Below the pieces are notes generated by a model. That model made no database searches, was not told the DNA's origin, and was given only the letters and a program-made list of their open reading frames with translations. Position numbers and translations under genes: made by a program. From the NCBI GenBank assembly GCA_039816825.1, contig JBCBXA010000085.1, positions 1 to 12,138 of the forward strand: a DNA stretch of 12,138 nucleotides, written 5' to 3'. Positions 7,086 through 12,138 of the stretch are shown here, piece after piece. This stretch comes from JBCBXA01 sp039816825 (GTDB lineage Bacteria; Pseudomonadota; Alphaproteobacteria; Rhizobiales; Rhizobiaceae). Each line of letters starts with the position of its first letter. Position 1 is the stretch's first letter.

Positions 7086-7260
7086 TTCGGCTGACACAGC
7101 AAAAGCGCTGCGACTGGCTCTGCGCGGACCGTTCATTCTGCGATGTAAGGGTGCGGATTTGTCCGGGTTTGGTCGCTTTTGATGGCTTTTGGCCTGCCAC
7201 GAGAATGTTTAGGATTTCACGATAGCCCGCGCCAAGCGCGCTGATGGATGGGGAAGAGAC

Positions 7261-8964
7261 ATGACCGAAGCTGCTGAGCTTCCTGAACGCGAAAGCATGG
7301 AATTTGATGTGGTGATAGTGGGTGCGGGGCCAGGTGGTCTGGCTGCCTCCATCCGACTGAAGCAGAAGAATCCCGACCTCAACGTGGTGGTTCTGGAGAA
7401 GGCTGCCGAAGTGGGCGCGCACATTCTGTCCGGCGCCGTTGTGGATCCGTCTGGCATTGATGCGCTTCTTCCCGATTGGCGGGAAGAGGAGGGGCATCCC
7501 TTCACCAACCCGGTGAAGAAAGATCGCTTCTACTTCCTCGGACCGGCCGGTGGCATCACGCTGCCAAATTTCCTGATGCCACGGCTGATGAACAACCACG
7601 GCAACTTCGCCGTGTCGCTGGCCAACGTGTGCCGCTGGCTTGGTGAGAAGGCCGAAGCGCTTGGCGTTGAAATCTATCCCGGTTTCGCGGCAGCAGAGCT
7701 ACTCTACAATGACGATGGCGCTGTGATCGGTGTTGCGACAGGCGACATGGGCATCGGGCGCGATGGCGAGCCAGGACCGCAGTTTGAGCGCGGCATGGCA
7801 CTGCTCGGCAAATATGTGTTCTTTGCAGAAGGTGCCCGCGGATCACTTTCCAAGAAGCTCATCGCGAAGTTTGGGCTCGATAAGGAGTCCGAGCCGCCAA
7901 AGTTCGGAATCGGCCTGAAAGAGCTTTGGGAGGTTGATCCCTCCAAGCACGAGCCGGGTCTGGTGCAGCACTCATTCGGCTGGCCACTCGACAATAAGAC
8001 CGGCGGTGGATCCTTCCTCTATCATCTGCCCGACAATCAGGTTGCGGTCGGCTTCGTGCTGCACCTCAACTATGAGAACCCTTATCTCTCGCCCTTCGAC
8101 GAGTTCCAGCGCTTCAAGACGCACCCGAAGATTGCGGAAACCTTCGAGGGTGGCACACGTATTTCCTATGGCGCGCGGGCCATCACCGAAGGCGGCTGGC
8201 AGTCCGTTCCACGGCTGTCGTTCCCGGGCGGTGCGCTGATTGGCTGCGCAGCGGGCTTCACGAATGTCCCGCGCATTAAAGGCAGCCATAATGCTGTGCA
8301 TTCCGGCATTCTGGCGGCTGACCATGCGCTGGAAGCCTTGGCTGCGGGGCGCGAGAATGACGAACTGGTGTCCTATGAGGATGCTTGGCGTACGTCTGCC
8401 ATCGGCAAAGACCTGAAGCCCGTGCGCAACGCCAAGCCGCTGTGGTCAAAGTTCGGCACCACCATCGGTGTGGCGCTAGGCGGCCTCGACATGTGGACCA
8501 ACGAGCTCTTCGGCTTCTCCTTCTTCGGCACGATGAAGCACGGCAAGCCGGACTATGCCGCCACCAAAAACGCCAGTGGTTTCAAGCCCATCGACTATCC
8601 CAAACCCGATGGCAAGCTGACGTTTGACAAGCTGTCATCTGTCTTTCTGTCCAACACCAACCACGCGGAAGAGCAGCCGGTTCACCTCGTGCTGCAGGAC
8701 GCGGACCTGCAACGCTCGAGCGAGTTGAGAGAGTTCGCCGGCCTGTCCACCCGATACTGTCCGGCGGGCGTTTATGAATGGGTGGATGCCGACGGAAATG
8801 GTATTCCACATGAAGACCGGACGACGGCCAATGGCGGCTCTCGCTTCGTGATCAACGCTCAGAACTGCGTCCACTGCAAAACATGCGATATCAAGGACCC
8901 GAACCAGAACATCAACTGGCAACCGCCACAGGGTGGTGAAGGTCCAGTCTATCCAAACATGTAA
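7261..8964 (+). CDS. electron transfer flavoprotein-ubiquinone oxidoreductase (ETF-QO)
   Basis: ETF-QO is a monotopic inner-membrane FAD/4Fe-4S protein that takes electrons from reduced ETF, fed by acyl-CoA, isovaleryl-CoA and similar dehydrogenases, and passes them to ubiquinone. The 567-aa length is normal. The FAD dinucleotide motif GAGPGG is at residues 21-26 after a beta strand, followed by a conserved ubiquinone/FAD core (GAHILSGAVVDP). The C-terminal cluster domain has all four ligand cysteines: Cys500 in RYCPAGVYEW, then Cys536, Cys539 and Cys542 in NCVHCKTCDIKDP. The protein ends in GGEGPVYPNM, the usual family ending. The ATG at 7261 has GGGGA 6 nt upstream. The gene appears monocistronic, with its own LiuR-like promoter and a convergent gene after it. 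Its last nine codons, stop and 10 bp of 3' flank are duplicated at 9078-9117. Confidence 0.97.
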   Translation: MTEAAELPERESMEFDVVIVGAGPGGLAASIRLKQKNPDLNVVVLEKAAEVGAHILSGAVVDPSGIDALLPDWREEEGHPFTNPVKKDRFYFLGPAGGITLPNFLMPRLMNNHGNFAVSLANVCRWLGEKAEALGVEIYPGFAAAELLYNDDGAVIGVATGDMGIGRDGEPGPQFERGMALLGKYVFFAEGARGSLSKKLIAKFGLDKESEPPKFGIGLKELWEVDPSKHEPGLVQHSFGWPLDNKTGGGSFLYHLPDNQVAVGFVLHLNYENPYLSPFDEFQRFKTHPKIAETFEGGTRISYGARAITEGGWQSVPRLSFPGGALIGCAAGFTNVPRIKGSHNAVHSGILAADHALEALAAGRENDELVSYEDAWRTSAIGKDLKPVRNAKPLWSKFGTTIGVALGGLDMWTNELFGFSFFGTMKHGKPDYAATKNASGFKPIDYPKPDGKLTFDKLSSVFLSNTNHAEEQPVHLVLQDADLQRSSELREFAGLSTRYCPAGVYEWVDADGNGIPHEDRTTANGGSRFVINAQNCVHCKTCDIKDPNQNINWQPPQGGEGPVYPNM

Positions 8965-8974
8965 CAAGAGGCGT
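8935..8974 (+). repeat. direct repeat, copy 1: end of the ETF-QO gene
   Basis: This 40-bp segment covers the last nine ETF-QO codons (GEGPVYPNM), the TAA stop and 10 bp of 3' flank. It matches 9078-9117 at 36 of 40 positions without gaps; the differences are at 8937, 8940, 8964 and 8972, all transitions. Confidence 0.95.
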
Positions 8975-9105
8975 GGAGCGGCTGCGCCGCGACGGGGAAA
9001 CCACATGTTTGGATTTCCGTCCCGGCTTGGTCGCCCTGCTTTTTTGTTGTGATTGGCGAAACACCGCCAATCTGTGCGGCGAGGGTCCAGTCTATCCAAA
9101 CATGT
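8951..9105. repeat. 12-bp word in three alternating orientations
   Basis: ATCCAAACATGT occurs at 8951-8962 and 9094-9105, and its exact reverse complement at 9003-9014. The outer two lie inside the 40-bp direct repeats; the middle one lies in the unique spacer. In RNA the middle copy could pair with either outer copy, giving two mutually exclusive 12-bp stems. The first would enclose the GCGGC-UGC-GCCGC hairpin at 8978-8990 and cover the ETF-QO stop codon. Confidence 0.85.
8978..9045 (+). terminator. probable ETF-QO transcription end region
   Basis: A tight hairpin GCGGC-TGC-GCCGC (8978-8990) is followed by a second bulged stem (GGAAACCA at 8996-9003 against TGG-A-TTTCC at 9010-9018) and then a run of six Ts at 9040-9045. 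The T-run is about 20 nt from the stem, so this is not a classical compact terminator. A further hairpin, GATTGGCG/CGCCAATC (9051-9058 and 9065-9072), lies between this gene and the convergent ArsR-type gene and could serve either strand. Confidence 0.35.
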
Positions 9106-9117
9106 AGCAAGAGGTGT
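9078..9117 (+). repeat. direct repeat, copy 2: remnant of a second ETF-QO 3' end
   Basis: Read as codons this copy still encodes GEGPVYPNM followed by a stop (TAG). The three differences in the coding part are GGC for GGT, GAG for GAA and TAG for TAA, all silent; the fourth is in the 3' flank. Just before it ACACCGCCA resembles the ACCGCCA of the real gene, but the frame is lost there. No larger ETF-QO remnant precedes it. It ends 10 bp before the stop of the convergent ArsR-type gene. Confidence 0.9.
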
Positions 9118-9127
9118 CGCCCGGCGC

Positions 9128-9823
9128 TCAGGCGTCGGGCGCATGCCTGCCATAGCCGAGCCTTTGCCGCAGAGCGGTTCGGCCTGCGGGAGTGATGGCG
9201 AGTTCACGTGGCGTATCGGTGCGCCGAACCCAGTTCTTGCGTTCAAAGGCCTCCAGAAGCGCGGCGCCAAGACCGCCAGCGAGGTGATCTCTGCGAACAC
9301 TCCAGTCGAGGCAGCGTCGGCAGATGGGCCGCTTCCGGCTGATCAGGCTCGGAATGTCGATTTCGAGCTCTCGAAACAGCGCGCTGTCCGTGTTGGGCCG
9401 CAAGCTTCCGTCCTCCATGGCGATGAGATGTCCGCCTTCCAGAAGCCCGTCCAGAACGGCGACGCCTAGGTCACCGGCCATATGATCGTAGCAGATACGC
9501 GCTTCCACCAATGCGCTGTTGCGCGGCCCGGTTTTGATCGGCGGCGTTGAAGCGGGGAGTGCACCCAGCGCTTCAATCAGTTCAGCGATGTGGGGCCCCG
9601 CCAGCCGCAGATATCGATGACGCCCCTGCTGCGCCACTTCCAAAACCTGACCATCGAGTAATTTCTTGATTTGGGCGCTTGCGGTGGAGCGCGACACGCC
9701 AGCTACGGTCGCCAGTTCTCCGGCAGCAAGAGCTTTGCCGCCCATCAGGGCTGCCACCATGGCCGCTCGCGCTGGATCTCCCAACAGATGGGCTGTGCGG
9801 GCGATGTCGTTGGCAGAAGTCAT
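9128..9823 (-). CDS. ArsR-type winged helix-turn-helix transcriptional regulator
   Basis: The 231-aa protein starts with an ArsR-like DNA-binding domain (residues about 5-90): ARTAHLLGDPARAAMVAAL, then the recognition region AGVSRSTASAQIKKLLDG and a wing ending QGRHRYLRL. It is about twice the length of small metal-sensing ArsR proteins. The classic ELCVCDL metal site is absent. The extra C-terminal half holds Cys111-x2-His114 and Cys168-x2-Cys171 with His180, in ICRRCLDWSVRRDHLAGGLGAALL, a block I recall as conserved in this subgroup; it could bind metal or respond to thiols. The ATG at 9823 is preferred; a TTG at 9853 would add ten residues, and neither has a clear ribosome binding site. 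The gene is divergent from a LysE-type exporter and separated from it by a candidate operator, so it probably represses itself and the exporter. Confidence 0.88.
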   Translation of the reverse strand: MTSANDIARTAHLLGDPARAAMVAALMGGKALAAGELATVAGVSRSTASAQIKKLLDGQVLEVAQQGRHRYLRLAGPHIAELIEALGALPASTPPIKTGPRNSALVEARICYDHMAGDLGVAVLDGLLEGGHLIAMEDGSLRPNTDSALFRELEIDIPSLISRKRPICRRCLDWSVRRDHLAGGLGAALLEAFERKNWVRRTDTPRELAITPAGRTALRQRLGYGRHAPDA

Positions 9824-9856
9824 GCAGGGGCCATAACATGGTGGGTTGCTCAATGC

Positions 9857-9872
9857 TTCGTTGCTGGACGAA
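9857..9872. promoter_or_regulatory. candidate ArsR-type operator
   Basis: TTCGT (9857-9861) and ACGAA (9868-9872) form a perfect 5-bp inverted repeat with a 6-bp spacer. It lies in the gap between the ArsR-type and LysE-type genes, where an autoregulating repressor that also controls its divergent neighbour would bind. The assignment rests on position and symmetry. Confidence 0.35.
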
Positions 9873-9932
9873 ACGTCGGTTGCGGATTTGCTTTAGATGT
9901 CGGCTGACGGTTCGCAACGCTCGGGGAAATTC

Positions 9933-10559
9933 ATGCAACTTCTCACTCTCGTCATGCCCGCTCTTCTTGCCTTGGGCGCAGCGGCTCTTTCGCCCGGCCC
10001 CAACGCGTTTGCGGCCATATCCACCGCTCTCGGCAGTGGCCGTGCCATGGGCGTTGTGGTGGCGCTGGGCATTGGCTGCGGTGGTCTGGTGTGGGCCTCA
10101 CTGAGTGCATTCGGCCTTGAGCGCCTTCTCCAGGCCTTTCCTCAGACGATCACCTTGCTGGCGGCCGCCGGCGCTGCCTATCTGGCTTACCTCGCCTTTA
10201 AGGGCCTGCGCTCCGCTTTCGGAGGGTCTGCGCCATCGCTCAACGCGCGCTCCTCTGAGACGTTCTGGTCCGCGTTGCGAAGAGGATTTCTGGTCACGCT
10301 CACAAATCCAAAGGCGGGCCTGATGTGGCTGTCACTGACCGGCTTTGTCGCGCTCTCCGCTCAATCCATCGCGCCGCTCCTAGTATTCGGGCTTCTCGGC
10401 GCACTGCTGGTGTTTGTGATCTACGGTTCCATGGCGCTGGTTTTCTCCAACGCCAAAGTCCGAGCCGGCTACGAGCGTCATCACCGCTTGGCAGATGGGG
10501 CATTCGGGGTGGCTTTTGCCGCCCTGGCTGTGTCGCTTGTGCTCCGGTTTCTGGTCTAA
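9933..10559 (+). CDS. LysE/RhtB family exporter
   Basis: This 208-aa inner-membrane protein belongs to the LysE/RhtB superfamily, whose members export amino acids or related small metabolites. The first membrane helix ends in the signature SPGPN at residues 20-24. The second block TLTNPKAGLMWLSLTGF is the conserved NPK motif of the central part. About six hydrophobic segments are visible, the usual number. The ATG at 9933 is preferred because CGGGGAAA precedes it and it gives the typical family N-terminus; an ATG at 9897 would add a polar 12-residue extension. The substrate is not predictable. It is likely controlled by the divergent ArsR-type regulator. Its TAA stop overlaps the stop of the next, convergent gene, which is a distant paralogue. 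Confidence 0.9.
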   Translation: MQLLTLVMPALLALGAAALSPGPNAFAAISTALGSGRAMGVVVALGIGCGGLVWASLSAFGLERLLQAFPQTITLLAAAGAAYLAYLAFKGLRSAFGGSAPSLNARSSETFWSALRRGFLVTLTNPKAGLMWLSLTGFVALSAQSIAPLLVFGLLGALLVFVIYGSMALVFSNAKVRAGYERHHRLADGAFGVAFAALAVSLVLRFLV

Positions 10560-11188
10560 GCCGAACGATCCAGGAGCAACCGAAGGCCAAGTGCGCCCAT
10601 GATTGTTCCGGCCACCCGGTCGAACCATGTTTTGCCCTTCAGAAAAGCTCTCCGCGCGAGTGGCGTTGATAGAGCAAGCGCGAAACTGGAATAGGCCACG
10701 ATCTCAATCGCCAGATGGTTGGCGACGATGAGAGCCGCGCCACCGGCCGAAAGGCCGGCGGGGAAGATCACAACGATCACGGCGCCTGCAAAGAGCACCG
10801 ATTTCGGATTGGACAGATTGATCAGGAGCCCGCTGCGGAAACCCCGCCAGAGCGAGGTGCTGCTGTTATGCTCTGTGTCCAGATGCAGCGGGTCGGCAGC
10901 GCTGCGCCACATGCCGATGGCGAGATAGATCAGGTAGGCCGCGCCAATCAGCTTCATGGCGCCATAAAGCCACGGGACGATCTCGAACAATGCCGCCAAG
11001 CCCATCAACGCGCAGCCGGTCCAGATAGCCGCCATGGTGGCCAGGCCAAGGCCCGTTGCCATGCCCACCGCGCGGCCCTCGGCAATCGAATTGCGCACGG
11101 AGAGCAACATGGCCGGCCCGGGCGACAGGATCGCGGCGATGAGCGTGGCGTTGAAGGCGATGATCTGGGCGTAGGAGATATCTTGCAT
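10556..11188 (-). CDS. LysE/RhtB family exporter (second copy)
   Basis: A 210-aa LysE/RhtB-type inner-membrane exporter with SPGPAM at residues 22-27 and LLINLSNPKSVLFAGAVIVV as the central NPK block. It shares the fold and motifs with the neighbouring exporter but differs through most of its length, so the two look like old paralogues rather than a recent duplication. The SPGPN asparagine is alanine here. The ATG at 11188 gives the expected N-terminus, although no ribosome binding site is visible. An AACGC/GCGTT inverted repeat (11194-11198 and 11209-11213) sits just upstream. The gene is divergent from the PQQ dehydrogenase and convergent with the other exporter, sharing four bases at the stops. 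The substrate is unknown. Confidence 0.9.
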   Translation of the reverse strand: MQDISYAQIIAFNATLIAAILSPGPAMLLSVRNSIAEGRAVGMATGLGLATMAAIWTGCALMGLAALFEIVPWLYGAMKLIGAAYLIYLAIGMWRSAADPLHLDTEHNSSTSLWRGFRSGLLINLSNPKSVLFAGAVIVVIFPAGLSAGGAALIVANHLAIEIVAYSSFALALSTPLARRAFLKGKTWFDRVAGTIMGALGLRLLLDRSA

Positions 11189-11306
11189 TCGAAAACGCTA
11201 CGGCTGAGGCGTTCCGGTGTCCACCACCACGATTTGGTGAACGGGTACTGGAAACTTCTCGGCCAGTTGCCACGTTGAAGGAGAGCCCCACTCATCGGAG
11301 ACAAAT
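11189..11306. other. divergent gap between the LysE-type and PQQ dehydrogenase genes
   Basis: This 118-bp gap must hold promoters for both divergent genes. AACGC (11194-11198) and GCGTT (11209-11213) form a 5-bp inverted repeat with a 10-bp spacer, six bases from the exporter start. GGAG at 11297-11300 is the ribosome binding site of the PQQ enzyme. I see no clear -35/-10 pair. Confidence 0.4.
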
Positions 11307-12138
11307 ATGCCCCGAATTTTGACAAGCAGCACCACGGCCATTGCAGCAGTCCTCGCGCTTGTGGTTCCAGCCCATGCTTTTACCATCCAAGGCAACGCCG
11401 GCTCCCAGCTGCAAGCCACCGAGATCGCCAGTTTTGACCAGCCATGGTCCATGACTTTTCTGCCCGATGACACGATGCTCGTCGCCACCAAACCGGGTCA
11501 GCTGTTCCACGTTCAAGCGGACGGAACTTCCACGCCGGTGGGTGGCATGTTTGATGTAGCCTATGGCGGTCAGGGTGGTCTGGGCGATGTGGTTCCGCAC
11601 CCCGAATTCGCCAGCAACAATCGGGTTTACATCTCGTACGCGGAAGCATCTTCCAATGGGTCCACCTTCGGTGCCGTCGTTGTGAGCGCGACGCTGGATA
11701 CTAGCGGCTCGGCTCCACAACTGACCGACATCCAGCGCATTTGGGAACAGCAGCCCAAGGTCTCTGGCCGCGGGCACTATAGCCATCGGATTGCTTTCGG
11801 GCCGGACGGCACGGATCAGGCGGGCATGTTGTTCATCACATCGGGCGACCGCCAGAAGCAGACCCCGGCCCAGGCCTGGGATATGAATCTCGGTAAAGTT
11901 GTTCGACTGAATGATGACGGCTCAGTCCCAGCCGACAATCCGTGGCAGGAGCGGGGGGAATTGGCGAAGACCTTCTGGTCGACCGGCCATAGAAATCTCC
12001 TGGGCATCGACTTCGATGCAAGCGGCCAGCTCTGGACCCATGAGATGGGCCCCCGCCACGGCGATGAGATCAACCTCACCCTGCCGGGCGAAAACTATGG
12101 CTGGCCTGTCGTGTCATGGGGAGACAACTATTCCGGCG
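11307..12138 (+). CDS. PQQ-dependent aldose sugar dehydrogenase (partial, runs off the window)
   Basis: The frame is open from ATG 11307 to the window edge (277 codons), so the C-terminus is missing. GGAG lies 6 nt before the ATG. The first 24 residues look like a Sec signal peptide (charged start, AIAAVLALVVPAHA, probable cleavage after AHA), so the enzyme should be periplasmic. The mature part is the beginning of a six-bladed beta-propeller of the soluble glucose/aldose dehydrogenase family (YliI-like), which oxidises the C1 of aldoses with PQQ. Landmarks are QPWSMTFLPD (first blade), GGLGDVVPHPEF, GHYSHRIAFGPDG with His157 at the position of the catalytic base of this family, ITSGDR, GKVVRLNDDG, and GHRNLLGIDFD followed by HEMGPRHGDEINL and NYGWPVVSWG. 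Comparable proteins are about 370-400 aa, so roughly 100 residues lie outside. No PQQ synthesis gene is in view. Confidence 0.92.
   Translation, partial: MPRILTSSTTAIAAVLALVVPAHAFTIQGNAGSQLQATEIASFDQPWSMTFLPDDTMLVATKPGQLFHVQADGTSTPVGGMFDVAYGGQGGLGDVVPHPEFASNNRVYISYAEASSNGSTFGAVVVSATLDTSGSAPQLTDIQRIWEQQPKVSGRGHYSHRIAFGPDGTDQAGMLFITSGDRQKQTPAQAWDMNLGKVVRLNDDGSVPADNPWQERGELAKTFWSTGHRNLLGIDFDASGQLWTHEMGPRHGDEINLTLPGENYGWPVVSWGDNYSG

Larger units (their letters stand above)
6697..7260. other. 564-bp intergenic region and ETF-QO leader
   Basis: I see no convincing protein gene here; the open frames lack ribosome binding sites and recognisable content. The first 290 bp hold no feature I can name. 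The rest contains the ETF-QO promoter/operator (6991-7019), six ACGT words (starting 6987, 6994, 7000, 7006, 7027 and 7040), a perfect hairpin at 7066-7085, and a second small hairpin CGCGC-CAA-GCGCG at 7228-7240, 9 bp before the GGGGA ribosome binding site. A 15-codon frame MGSRTDEAVQQLPFG runs 7047-7094 through the first hairpin but has no ribosome binding site. Confidence 0.6.

Noticed and set aside
6636..7094. 152-codon open frame across the LysR 3' end and the gap
   Set aside because: Its first part is in another frame of the LysR gene, there is no ribosome binding site, and the composition is low-complexity Arg/Thr/Ala typical of non-coding GC-rich frames.
7009..7599. 196-codon minus-strand frame over the ETF-QO leader and 5' end
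   Set aside because: Most of it is antisense to conserved ETF-QO code and the product has no recognisable features.
68..9010. CCACATGTTT shared by 68-77 and 9001-9010
   Set aside because: A single 10-base match without flanking similarity or related context is likely coincidence.
3833..9072. Similar TTGGCG...CGCCAA hairpins at 3833-3848 and 9053-9070 as a dispersed repeat family
   Set aside because: Only the six stem bases match; loops and flanks differ. This is too short to call a family from one window.
8935..9117. Insertion element or MITE flanked by target duplications
   Set aside because: The 40-bp repeats are too long for a target duplication, differ by silent changes, and the 103-bp spacer has no terminal inverted repeats of its own.

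Overview
The window reads as ordinary chromosomal DNA of a fairly GC-rich alphaproteobacterium, most likely of the Hyphomicrobiales (Rhizobiales) or a close relative. The grounds are the codon use, the ETF-QO type, a family-4-like uracil-DNA glycosylase with the N-terminal layout I associate with alphaproteobacteria, and densely packed genes with overlapping convergent stops. I see no rRNA, tRNA, CRISPR, transposase or phage gene. The placement is inference; no marker gene settles it.

Layout. Positions 1-124 hold a 15-bp perfect inverted repeat and then the start of a CoxL-like molybdenum hydroxylase large subunit (125-2431, +). Its stop overlaps, tail to tail, that of a YcaD-like MFS transporter (2428-3684, -). 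Upstream on the minus strand are a uracil-DNA glycosylase family protein (3872-4759, -) and an atypical SDR/epimerase-like protein (4789-5694, -), 29 bp apart and possibly co-transcribed. The SDR gene is divergent from a LysR regulator (5782-6696, +), with a palindrome overlapping the LysR start. A 564-bp gap (6697-7260) holds a good sigma70-type promoter whose -35 and spacer overlap a LiuR-like operator, then a leader of roughly 230 nt with two hairpins. It drives electron transfer flavoprotein-ubiquinone oxidoreductase (7261-8964, +).

After ETF-QO comes the most unusual stretch. A 40-bp copy of the end of the ETF-QO gene (last nine codons, stop and 10 bp of 3' flank) recurs 143 bp downstream with 36/40 identity, and its coding-part differences are all synonymous. 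A 12-bp word occurs there three times in alternating orientation. Next come an ArsR-type regulator (9128-9823, -), divergent from a LysE-type exporter (9933-10559, +), and a second LysE-type exporter (10556-11188, -) that meets the first tail to tail. The window ends inside a secreted PQQ-dependent aldose dehydrogenase (11307 to the edge, +).

How the genes work together. ETF-QO takes electrons from acyl-CoA and branched-chain acyl-CoA dehydrogenases through ETF into ubiquinone, and the PQQ enzyme and the CoxL-like protein would also feed electrons to the respiratory chain. The LysR/SDR and ArsR/LysE pairs look like two separate regulator-plus-target modules, each with a candidate operator in the divergent gap. 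I found no convincing new multi-gene system. The best leads are the duplicated ETF-QO tail with its inverted 12-mers, the candidate LiuR operator, and a glycosylase that has lost its motif-II histidine.
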